From Strigamia acuminata (lineage: Eukaryota; Arthropoda; Chilopoda; Geophilomorpha; Linotaeniidae), in NCBI GenBank assembly GCA_949358305.1, contig OX442314.1:50476581-50540580 (forward strand): a stretch of 64,000 nucleotides of DNA. Direction: 5' to 3'. Below are positions 40,182 to 49,368 of the stretch, in pieces (within the stretch, counting starts at the first letter, position 1; the number at the start of each line of letters is the position of its first letter). Made by a program: the position numbers and the translations under genes. The notes under the pieces were generated by a model. It searched no databases. It was not told where the DNA came from and saw only the letters and a list, made by a program, of their open reading frames with translations.

Positions 40182-41209
40182 AAGAAAGAAAACGGTCAAA
40201 ACATATGATTGCGGCGTCGTAAAATTGAAGAAATTTACTTACGAGAGCTGCAACGCATGTCGAGACATAAAATTCAGCTAAGTCCGAACTTCGTCGTCAG
40301 TTATCACCGTCAATATCGAAAAGCGAGATTGCATGACGTATCGGTCGAAACCCCGTAGCGTAACATGCGCACGGCTCGATCGCATACGTCGGCCCCGTAG
40401 CTCCACGCTCGCACGGACAAGTCTCGTACCGTACGAGACGCGTCCGTGACCCATAATCCTCTGCGCCGGTCGGTTCCACTTCCGTTTGTTTTCTTGAAAG
40501 CAAAAGCACGCGTTCTCTCTCTTTCACCGTGAAAGTAGAAAAAACCTCTTTCTTTCAAGTTGAGCAATCTGAGTTTTTCTTTATGGCCGATCGACGCAAC
40601 CCGAGAATTGACCCCGACGCCTCGTCCTCCAGAGACGAGAGCGAAGGATTGGTCATCGAGGCGGAGGAAGAAAATTGGGATGAGCCGGAGCAACAACCAC
40701 AGGTAACATGAGATCTTCCCGTAAGATCGAAAATGTAATCCGCCGACATCCGACACCATGTTGGATTGTGGCGCGTGATAACTTGACTGATGAATTCTTT
40801 TTGTATTTATTTTGTTGATTTTCGGTAGAATCGGAGCTCGGGCGCGGAAACCTTTTTCGTGCTCGAAGATCTCCGATCTCCAAACCCAGACAAAGGAATT
40901 GTTTGCCAAGATGGCGTCGCTAAAACTTAGAAAAAATTAAAACCTTAAAGTAACGTTGAAACTTCGTAATAAATTAAAATACGAGTAGAAAAGCTTAAAC
41001 AAAAACAACCGATTCTTTTATATTACGCGACGTTGTTTTGAGCGGACCTCCTGAATCTAAAAAAGGTAGCAAGAGAAAGACTGAGCTACACCAGCGGCCA
41101 ACCACCGCGGACCTGCGAATAATCAGGACAGAGAGGAGCGGCCACAACCGAAAGAAATTTTGGTGCCACCGCCGATCTCACAATTTTTATTCCAAATATT
41201 TATAAAAAG
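40182..41209 (+). other. Inter-ORF region of the 19-kb element
   Basis: Between pol and the third ORF. A 40-codon frame at 40583-40702 starts MADRRNPRIDPDASSS and ends at a consensus donor CAG|GTAACA. A possible acceptor (TTTATAAAAAG, 41209) would continue in phase 0 into the third ORF. This fits a spliced subgenomic mRNA with a short leader exon, but the acceptor is weak. Confidence 0.4.
40583..40702 (+). CDS. Possible leader exon for the third ORF
   Basis: Forty codons, acidic (EAEEENWDEPEQQPQ at the end), bounded by an ATG and a strong donor. Spliced to 41210 the frame is kept. Family precedent: env-type genes of gypsy/errantivirus elements are expressed from spliced mRNAs. Direct evidence here is only the donor and the phase match. 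Confidence 0.35.
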
Positions 41210-41224
41210 GGTATCGAAATTAAA

Positions 41225-42826
41225 ATGTATTTAACGCTTCAGATCGACCCGCTACAATCATGGGACGCCCTGCCGTCTACAGTGCCCACCAAGGGTAACA
41301 TCTTCCGGCTAGCGATGCCAGAATTTATCCGGCTAGCCTATCCAGAGGAAGACACCGATGTCTGGGCCCTGAGATTACGCTACTCCCGAGCGATCGAAGA
41401 ATTCTTTGACCGACCCAGGACGCTGATCAAATGTTTGCCCAGACAAATGCGAGAAAGGGTGGGGCCACGGATCGATCCCGATTTCGATCCGTCGAGCCCT
41501 ATTTTTTCAGAGCTACTTCGAGCTCGGTACGGTGGTACCGAGGCAGACGAATACACCGGCCTTCGGTGGCGCAACGCCGCAACGCCAGAAGAGCGGAGAC
41601 GAATCGTCCGCGAGGAAATCGCTCACCTAGAGCGAACGGCAACCAGTGCCGCGACACGAACCTTGGAACGGAATGGTTTCTCGACAGGAGAAATTAGAGA
41701 ATGGTTGCGTGAAGTCCGCGAAGACCGCCAAGCAACACCGTGGGTGCCGCCCGTTGGCTTCGTCGCCACTCAAGCCGAAATGTGGCAGCTGCATCAAGTC
41801 GGCATCCTTCAGAGCGGCACACGAGTCAGGAGGCTGAAGAGACAGGCCTCAAGCTCAAACAGCGGCCCCGCTCCGAGTGGGCAGGCCCTTTCCACCGAGG
41901 AGAGCGGCCCGTCGACGAGCGGGACGCAACCCAGCCATTCGAACAATTCCGACTTAAGAATTCAAACGGCCACCCAGTCGGGAGGCCTGCGCTCCGTCGT
42001 AATAGTACCCGCCTCATCCCGCGAATTACGAATAAATCCAGAGGCCGGACCTTCCAACTCGTGGAGCGACCGGGTCGACGAACAGGAGAGACAAGCGGCG
42101 ACCACAGCCGCGCCCTCTCTCTTCCTAGTGCGAACCGTCCGGCCGTCGGACGAAGAGTCGACCATGTTCGACCAAGCGGAACCCCCGTACAAAATCCGAA
42201 GAGACTCGGTAACCCCTTCGCACGTCGAAACCGCCAACACCAGGCGCAACCGGAAGAGCAGAGCTCGCCGCAGGCAGAGGATGCAAACCCTGTTGGCGAA
42301 ACTCGCCGCCACCGAGAAGAGACCGACCGCCGCCGGTAGTTCGGACTCGCCCAGAGCCGAACCCACAGCCGTGTCGTTCCCCAATCGGAAGAAGGGACCC
42401 GAAGGATGGTGCGAAACCATTGAAGAAAAAATGGATTTGGACGAAGGGCCAAAAACGGAACAGCCCATGTCCCGAAGAGAACTGGCCGAAGTGCTCACCA
42501 ACGCCTTTCGCGGATTCTCCGCGAACCGGCCAACGCCCTCTACGGACCAAACCGCGCTCGCGCCACCCATACCGACCTTCCATCCGGTCCAACCAAGCTG
42601 GCCGCCTCTCCTCGAGGCCCCACCACCAGCCATAACTAGATGGACGCCCCCTGGAAACATGCGACCAGGCGAGGCGTTCCTAGAATACGTCCCGCACCAA
42701 CCACCAGGACTGGCTCCCCCGCCAGTTCCTCCGCCAACTCAGGCACCGAGACCGGCTCGTGACGCCATGTGGTACGAAGAGAAAGAGCGGGATGCCCGAA
42801 ACAGGCTGGTGAGTGCAGTGAAATAA
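41225..42826 (+). CDS. Third ORF, 5' part, interrupted by copia element
   Basis: The frame starts at an ATG (41225) and encodes about 526 element residues up to 42802. It then runs 8 codons into the copia LTR and stops. It sits where env lies in gypsy-type elements but has no signal peptide, membrane segment or cleavage site. It begins with a compact, possibly folded domain (about residues 1-190, including AMPEFIRLAYPEEDTDVWAL) and continues Ser/Pro/Arg-rich with a basic patch NRKSRARRRQR. I do not recognise it. It may be an accessory nucleic-acid-binding protein. The remainder lies at 48721-50613. Confidence 0.75.
   Translation: MYLTLQIDPLQSWDALPSTVPTKGNIFRLAMPEFIRLAYPEEDTDVWALRLRYSRAIEEFFDRPRTLIKCLPRQMRERVGPRIDPDFDPSSPIFSELLRARYGGTEADEYTGLRWRNAATPEERRRIVREEIAHLERTATSAATRTLERNGFSTGEIREWLREVREDRQATPWVPPVGFVATQAEMWQLHQVGILQSGTRVRRLKRQASSSNSGPAPSGQALSTEESGPSTSGTQPSHSNNSDLRIQTATQSGGLRSVVIVPASSRELRINPEAGPSNSWSDRVDEQERQAATTAAPSLFLVRTVRPSDEESTMFDQAEPPYKIRRDSVTPSHVETANTRRNRKSRARRRQRMQTLLAKLAATEKRPTAAGSSDSPRAEPTAVSFPNRKKGPEGWCETIEEKMDLDEGPKTEQPMSRRELAEVLTNAFRGFSANRPTPSTDQTALAPPIPTFHPVQPSWPPLLEAPPPAITRWTPPGNMRPGEAFLEYVPHQPPGLAPPPVPPPTQAPRPARDAMWYEEKERDARNRLVSAVK
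42155..42802 (+). repeat. 648-bp duplication of third ORF, left copy
   Basis: Aligns without gaps to 48721-49368 (constant offset 6566). Two substitutions are visible, turning EEKMDLDE into EENMDLDK. The copies flank the copia element exactly. Confidence 0.95.
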
Positions 42827-43247
42827 TGGCAGACAGTTGTATAAAACTTGCACTTGAAAACCATGCAAGTGGCCATTTTTATTCCAGGCATAATAAGTGA
42901 ACATAAAATACATACATTGAGGCTAACTGCACTCAATATCTATCAATAGGACAAATCAATGATTAACATCAGTTGATTTATCCTGTACAAAGTTAAAACA
43001 AAGATAACTAATAACAGAACAAATTATATGAACAAAATGCTCATTTGAGCAGACGACAACTTGCTAAATCATTACACAAAGGGGAAACGGTTGTGGCAAC
43101 GTAACACGCATTAATAAAAGTCAATATTAACCGATCCTCAACTCCGGGACATGATGTAACAATAAACAAGTTGCTTAACAGTCGCACTAATACGGAAACG
43201 TGCGATGTGAACAATACAAACACCATACGGTTGATCAAATCTCTACA
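42803..43247 (-). repeat. Copia 3' LTR, lacking 10 terminal bp
   Basis: 445 bp, matching 48276-48720. The terminal CCAACA end present in the other LTR is missing. The junction shows short shared sequence (GAAA-Y-AGG), which suggests a microhomology join. Confidence 0.9.
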
Positions 43248-43635
43248 AATCCCCCTCTGATCAACGCATGGTTACATTGAAAAACAACAACTCCATCTGT
43301 TTGATTATTCCACAACATCCCAAACGAAAAACAAATGCTAGTCTGATTAAACACAATTACATCTTAAATAATGGTCAGTATACAACAGGTTCGAGTTCAA
43401 TCATCCGCATGTTAAAAATGGGATATGCTGGGTGTACTGGATTCCTGTTACAAAAATCAAATAGACCCGAATCAAATACATTCAAAAAAATTCAAGTCCC
43501 TATTAAAGTCTCTAATTACTCCAGTATTCTCATCTAACAGAGGAGTAAGGGCATATGCTGGGAATAACGGTTTCTCGTCGTAAAAGTCAAACCAAAACTC
43601 ATTCAGGTTAAAACCATTATTCCTCTTACAACTAA

Positions 43636-46600
43636 CTATTTGACATATAAGTAATTCTCATCCCACACAAAGTCTAAGTCATGTATCGTGACCTGTCCAG
43701 TCCGTTTTCCCAAACTTGACAATAAGGAATCAAATTTCTGATTATGAGTGTAACACCTATCTCGGTCTTCCTCCTCATTAACCAAATTCTTTTCGGTCAT
43801 GTCTAAATTTTGTTTAAGTCTCACGCCCACGTCATTTGTTTTCATTAAAGTATTACTCTTGGTTTTCTTACACCTTTTCTTACGTCTTTTTGTCTTTTCA
43901 CATTCCCCCTCTATCCCAATGGATTTGTATTCATTCACACCTATGAGTGTCTCTATCGGTGTTGGGGAAATGTCATCTTCCAGTGACGTCGAAGAAATCT
44001 CACAAACTTTCATGGGATCGATCTGTCTAAACCTTTCATCGGATTTGGACTCAAATTCCAATGTAAACTGTTCCAATTTTTGCCTTTCATTTGCAATAGT
44101 CTCAGACTCCTCATGTGTTAACTCTGAAGGAATTTCCATTAGCAAACCAATTTCCTTATCATTAAATTTCCCTTCTTGGTTCAATTCCATCGGTTTCTGT
44201 TCAACACTTCCAAAATGTTCCCCCTCTTCTATAATAGGTTTGTACTCATCTATGTCAACTTCCGTACGTGTCGACAATGCAACTTTATCAACCCTAGATT
44301 GATAATCTTTCATGTCGTCGTTTGGAAACGCATCCACTTTAGAATCGACATGTGTCTTCAAGAGATCACATTCAATCCTTTCTAAGTGTTCCCCCTCTGT
44401 GTTGATAGTCCCACTTCTGTTCGAATCGACCAAATCAGTCGTTGGACTTGGAGGAATTTCTAATGATGAATCAATTTCCTCATTGCTGAAATTCTGTCCC
44501 ACTTTGGAATGTACTTGCGGCAATAAGTGTTCCCCCTCGTTTTCAATACCTTCGCACTTATTAATGTCAATTTCTCTGCTTAACGACAATGGGGGATTTT
44601 CTAATTTCAACAAGTCTAATGTTGAGGGGACTTCCAGATGGGAGGATATTGGCACCTCAACCCTTGATGGAATTTCAACTCCTGCACTATCCGAAGTTTG
44701 ATCCACATTGGAAAATTCCAGAGAGGGTTTAACTTCCCCCTCGTGCCAATAACTCCACTCATGTATTCTCACATTACTTGTTTGGAATATCCTATCTCTC
44801 AGTGGATCCCAGACCCGGTATTTTCTTCCAAACCTTGAATAGCCAATTAAAGCACCCATCCAAGAACATCTCTTCCCATCATTAATATGGGTAACTTTAA
44901 CTCTAGACCCCACGCATCTGAGATGTCGTACCGATACACCTTGGTCGTATAATACATTATGCGGGGATTTCCAATCCAAATTAGTCTTGGGGGCTCTATT
45001 TCGTAAATAGACCATTGTGTTGGCTAGCTCCAACCACAAATAACTTGGGAATTTATTTTCTACAATCAAACTTTCCACCCCATTTATGATATCTGCATTA
45101 GCCTTCTCGGAGATGGAGTTAGCCATTGGGTCATCAGAATCTACACTGTTAATTGTAATCCCGTAATTCTTCATTACTTCTACCCATTTTGCTAATTCAT
45201 CCGTGGAAAAATCTATTCCAGGGCCCAAATAAACTCTATTTACGGTTCCTGTCAAGCATTTAATTTCACTTAGCCAATTTTGAAATTCCACTAAAATGCT
45301 GTTTCTCTTTAATGGCCTAAGCCACACATATTCAGTACAATTATCTGTTATAATGATATATTTTTCCCCAGTTGTATGTGGGGCCCTCCAAACACTCAAA
45401 TGCACAACTTCTAAAATTTTCTTGTTATTATTCTTCCGTGTTGAGGAAATTTTAACTTTGGCTGGTTCTATTGGATCAGTATCCACTAACTGAACCCCAT
45501 AAACATTTCTTGACCCATTCATATTAAGAACACTGTCTTTATCTAAATACCCTAGGCGGGTATGCCATAAATTGAATGGGAGGACCCTGTCCTTTACTGT
45601 AAAGTCCATACAGTTTACCTGTTTTCTAACATTTCCCTTTCTGGAATTCTTTTTCTGGTTTTTAGTACCAGAATTCAAGGGACCATTCTGTTTAATCCCT
45701 GTTGTCATACTTGACTTTTGGTTACTTAAACCCCTTTTAGACTTCCCTGAAATCTTCTTCAAAGGACCAATTCTATTTGGATCCCCCTCTCTCTCTCTAT
45801 TTCGAACCCGGTTCAAAAATTCTATTTTTGCTGATCTATGTCCATTAAGGGGGTCACCACCTTTAATTGTAGTTGCACAATCCAATTCTTTATCATTTAA
45901 ACATCTTTTACTCAAATTGTTTAATTTCCTGTTCTGTTTCCATGATGGGGGACTTTTTTCTTCGGTTTTTACAAAAACCCTTTGCTGATTCTGTCTACAA
46001 GAACCTTGAATGTTAATTCCATCAATCCTAATCGAGGTATTCAACTTTCTGTCCCCCTCGGTCTTTTTATTCTTTTTATTCCGAACCCGGTTCGAATATT
46101 TCAAGTTACCAACTTCAAATTGGTCATTTTCCTTGTTTTTCATATTGGCATTCGAAATTCCTGAACAATTCTGTGTGATTTTCGAAACCCTGTTTGAATT
46201 AATCACCTTTAGACCCTGTCTACAATTGTTCGTGCCCTGCACTTCACTATCCCAATGCCCATTCATTTCATTCGCACGCATCTTACAGGTCGCTAAGATT
46301 AAATCAGCTATGCCCTTTATCACAGTATCTATGTTATCTGTTAGTGCGCTCTTATGTACTAAATGTGTTAGTAACAATACAATTTTGTCCGAATCTAAAT
46401 CGGAATTCAATTCCAAATATCCTTTCTCTTTTCCTAGAACACTAATTTCCTTTTCCAATTGTTCATCAAGTGCGTTATGCACTGTTTGTCCGTTAAAGAC
46501 ATTTTGTGCATGAGTTTCCATCTTCAGTTGCGCTTTGCGTGTGTCGACCATTGTTTGTTTGTTGCAGGCATTCCTATTGTCCGTTGAAGACTTTCTTGCT

Positions 46601-46689
46601 GCACAAAACACTGTTGGCGCAAAATTTGCACCACACGACCACACCAAACTCACTAATAAATTTAGTGACGGCACAAAACACATTTTCAC
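43636..46689 (-). CDS. Copia-derived ORF with degenerate integrase, no RT
   Basis: A single uninterrupted 1,017-codon frame. The N-terminus has a hydrophobic stretch (MKMCFVPSLNLLVSLVWSC) that could be a signal peptide, or translation may begin at a later ATG (MVDTRKAQ). Residues 90-370 are Asn/Lys-rich. At about 373, LWHTRLGYLDKDSVLNM is the copia GAG-pre-integrase motif. Residues 430-600 follow the copia integrase core to its end (FPSYLWLELANTMVYLRNRAP) and the HLRCVGSRV...YRVWDP C-terminal part. Yet the CxxC is gone, the first Asp region reads VVHLSVWRA, the RTDxGGEF region reads VYLGPGIDF, and only the SEKANADI Glu remains. The last 350 residues are acidic with recurring EGEHL modules and a basic end. 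Integrase activity is unlikely; the intact frame suggests another role in the element. Confidence 0.88.
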   Translation of the reverse strand: MKMCFVPSLNLLVSLVWSCGANFAPTVFCAARKSSTDNRNACNKQTMVDTRKAQLKMETHAQNVFNGQTVHNALDEQLEKEISVLGKEKGYLELNSDLDSDKIVLLLTHLVHKSALTDNIDTVIKGIADLILATCKMRANEMNGHWDSEVQGTNNCRQGLKVINSNRVSKITQNCSGISNANMKNKENDQFEVGNLKYSNRVRNKKNKKTEGDRKLNTSIRIDGINIQGSCRQNQQRVFVKTEEKSPPSWKQNRKLNNLSKRCLNDKELDCATTIKGGDPLNGHRSAKIEFLNRVRNREREGDPNRIGPLKKISGKSKRGLSNQKSSMTTGIKQNGPLNSGTKNQKKNSRKGNVRKQVNCMDFTVKDRVLPFNLWHTRLGYLDKDSVLNMNGSRNVYGVQLVDTDPIEPAKVKISSTRKNNNKKILEVVHLSVWRAPHTTGEKYIIITDNCTEYVWLRPLKRNSILVEFQNWLSEIKCLTGTVNRVYLGPGIDFSTDELAKWVEVMKNYGITINSVDSDDPMANSISEKANADIINGVESLIVENKFPSYLWLELANTMVYLRNRAPKTNLDWKSPHNVLYDQGVSVRHLRCVGSRVKVTHINDGKRCSWMGALIGYSRFGRKYRVWDPLRDRIFQTSNVRIHEWSYWHEGEVKPSLEFSNVDQTSDSAGVEIPSRVEVPISSHLEVPSTLDLLKLENPPLSLSREIDINKCEGIENEGEHLLPQVHSKVGQNFSNEEIDSSLEIPPSPTTDLVDSNRSGTINTEGEHLERIECDLLKTHVDSKVDAFPNDDMKDYQSRVDKVALSTRTEVDIDEYKPIIEEGEHFGSVEQKPMELNQEGKFNDKEIGLLMEIPSELTHEESETIANERQKLEQFTLEFESKSDERFRQIDPMKVCEISSTSLEDDISPTPIETLIGVNEYKSIGIEGECEKTKRRKKRCKKTKSNTLMKTNDVGVRLKQNLDMTEKNLVNEEEDRDRCYTHNQKFDSLLSSLGKRTGQVTIHDLDFVWDENYLYVK

Positions 46690-48245
46690 GAATTAAATGC
46701 AGCACTTTCACAAAATGCACTTTTCACTTTGAAAAATACTCAAAAACACTAATTTTTCCTTTTCCTCCAAAAATAAGGCGAAAATACACTCTGCCCTGGG
46801 ACTAATCTCACTAAGTGAGATGACAAACTCCACACAGTATTTCCCAAGTTCCGACCGGTGCACCTGGGCCCGCGGGACACTTGGTGGCCAGAAATAGCCT
46901 GTGTGGAAATAGGATTCTGCTACTCGACTGAGTAAAGGGCAGAAAACAAACAAAAGGACCCCAAAACAAAACCTTAAATAACTATACAAAGTTTCACGAC
47001 AACCCCGAAAATAAACAATAATATGTTGGCACGTTGTCTTCTTGTTTGCGGGACTTTTGCGTCGCAAAATCCCACATAGACGTCGCTGAAACGTCGATCC
47101 TAACGCTGGAATCCGTTGCAATTCACTTGTACACCTGGTACAAGACTTAACCGGTCCAACGATGCACAGATACCCTGTACGGGCCAATCCGTGATCGGCG
47201 AATCTCGATTCGCACGTCGCGTGCGAAGAATCGCTCCAAAAATCGAAATGTTCGCCGCAAAAATTCCAAAAACCTCTTGAAACACTAGCCGCTGTTCCGT
47301 AGAACGTCTTCACGACGTTATCCAACGATGGAGATGCTCCAAATACTCGTTGGCGACGATTCTCGTCCTTTTTCACCAGCTTGGCATGAGCGGCGCCATT
47401 TTGGATTCGGCTGCACCGCACATCAGGCTGAAAAATACACAAAAACGATAATTTCGATTTTCCTACTGTGTCTTGGCAATCCACGCTTATTCCAGGCGTT
47501 GAATCCTTGTTGATTCCAGTTGAATCCGTTACATTTCGACGATCTTATCGTCGTGGCGATGCCGACGTGTCTTCGCTCGTTTCTCGGGTCCCGGACACGA
47601 AAATCTCCACTATCCACCGAAATACGTTCTCCGGACGTCTTCAAAATCGGTGGGCACGTATTTAAAACGTGCGCTGTGCTCCGACACGTTTCCAAAACGA
47701 TTCCAAATCGCCGCACCCGTAATCGACGTGTGCGCAGACGATAAATCGCCAATTATCGTCGGATATTGGCGAAAAACGAAGCACAAACACCACTATAGGT
47801 GTTGAAGAAACATTTAATACCTTTAAAGTACTTGAAAGTACTTGCAAAACTTCCGAAAACACTTTCCACAGCTGCTAATACACTCGAACTGTGTGCGCCG
47901 CCATCTTAGTATGACGCGCCATCGTTGATTTGAAACGACGAAAAATGGTGTTATTTCCACCAAACAAATTCTCAAAACACTTAGAATTGTTCCTACTGTC
48001 TATAGTAACCATCCACCGACGATTCCACGTTGTTTTCCCACGAAAAACGTCGAATTCCACTCGTTCGCAACTCGTCGACTTCTCTGCGCCACAAAGCACG
48101 CGAATCTCGAATCGCCGTGCCGCGAAAACGTCCTCGAATGCCGCGTCTCGTTCCGACGATCTCCGGTCACCCGTAATCGACGTTCTAGGCCAGAAAAACG
48201 TCGCGAATCCGTTTTTCAACGTTGTAGCAACGTTAAACACTCACC
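46690..48245 (-). other. Copia leader, CpG-rich, no assigned gene
   Basis: About 1.55 kb between primer site and ORF, CG-rich compared with the ORF. A 258-codon minus-strand frame (46708-47484) has no Gag features or zinc knuckle. The block CACCCGTAATCGACGT occurs twice (about 47715 and 48169). It might be captured sequence or a long untranslated leader. Confidence 0.4.
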
Positions 48246-48264
48246 AAACCATCCTCTGCTACCA
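48246..48264 (-). promoter_or_regulatory. Copia primer-binding site, initiator-Met tRNA
   Basis: On the minus strand TGGTAGCAGAGGATGGTTT, 1 nt inside the LTR. It complements the 3' end of metazoan initiator tRNA-Met over its whole 19 nt, the usual primer of copia elements. Confidence 0.85.
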
Positions 48265-48265
48265 T

Positions 48266-48720
48266 TGTTGGAAATAGGCTGGTGAGTGCAGTGAAATAAT
48301 GGCAGACAGTTGTATAAAACTTGCACTTGAAAACCATGCAAGTGGCCATTTTTATTCCAGACATAATAAGTGAACATAAAATACATACATTGAGGCTAAC
48401 TGCACTCAATATCTATCAATAGGACAAATCAATGATTAACATCAGTTGATTTATCCTGTACAAAGTTAAAACAAAGATAACTAATAACAGAACAAATTAT
48501 ATGAACAAAATGCTCATTTGAGCAGACGACAACTTGCTAAATCATTACACAAAGGGGAAACGGTTGTGGCAACGTAACACGCATTAATAAAAGTCAATAT
48601 TAACCGATCCTCAACTCCGGGACATGATGTAACAATAAACAAGTTGCTTAACAGTCGCACTAATACGGAAACGTGCGATGTGAACAATACAAACACCATA
48701 CGGTTGATCAAATCTCTACA
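48266..48720 (-). repeat. Copia 5' LTR
   Basis: 455 bp. On the minus strand it starts TGTAGAGATTTGATC and ends TTTCCAACA (TG...CA). It differs from the other LTR at one noticed base (CCAGACATAATA against CCAGGCATAATA). Confidence 0.9.
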
Positions 48721-49368
48721 GAGTCGACCATGTTCGACCAAGCGGAACCCCCGTACAAAATCCGAAGAGACTCGGTAACCCCTTCGCACGTCGAAACCGC
48801 CAACACCAGGCGCAACCGGAAGAGCAGAGCTCGCCGCAGGCAGAGGATGCAAACCCTGTTGGCGAAACTCGCCGCCACCGAGAAGAGACCGACCGCCGCC
48901 GGTAGTTCGGACTCGCCCAGAGCCGAACCCACAGCCGTGTCGTTCCCCAATCGGAAGAAGGGACCCGAAGGATGGTGCGAAACCATTGAAGAAAATATGG
49001 ATTTGGACAAAGGGCCAAAAACGGAACAGCCCATGTCCCGAAGAGAACTGGCCGAAGTGCTCACCAACGCCTTTCGCGGATTCTCCGCGAACCGGCCAAC
49101 GCCCTCTACGGACCAAACCGCGCTCGCGCCACCCATACCGACCTTCCATCCGGTCCAACCAAGCTGGCCGCCTCTCCTCGAGGCCCCACCACCAGCCATA
49201 ACTAGATGGACGCCCCCTGGAAACATGCGACCAGGCGAGGCGTTCCTAGAATACGTCCCGCACCAACCACCAGGACTGGCTCCCCCGCCAGTTCCTCCGC
49301 CAACTCAGGCACCGAGACCGGCTCGTGACGCCATGTGGTACGAAGAGAAAGAGCGGGATGCCCGAAAC
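48721..49368 (+). repeat. 648-bp duplication of third ORF, right copy
   Basis: Counterpart of 42155-42802. It starts immediately at the LTR edge (GAGTCGACCATG) and runs into the unique remainder of the third ORF. Confidence 0.95.

Larger units (their letters stand above)
42803..48720 (-). mobile_element. Copia-type element without RT, nested in third ORF
   Basis: A minus-strand LTR element. The 5' LTR is at 48266-48720 and the 3' LTR at 42803-43247; a purine tract (AGAGGGGGATT) adjoins the 3' LTR, a full initiator-Met tRNA primer site adjoins the 5' LTR, and there is one 1,017-codon ORF. Only one LTR difference was noticed, so it is young. There is no normal 5-bp target duplication; instead 648 bp of target is repeated on both sides, and the 3' LTR lacks its last 10 bp. 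Reverse transcriptase, RNase H and protease are absent. Confidence 0.9.

Noticed and set aside
46708-47484. 258-codon ORF in the copia leader as a gag gene
   Set aside because: No capsid similarity or zinc knuckle, and composition unlike the neighbouring ORF.
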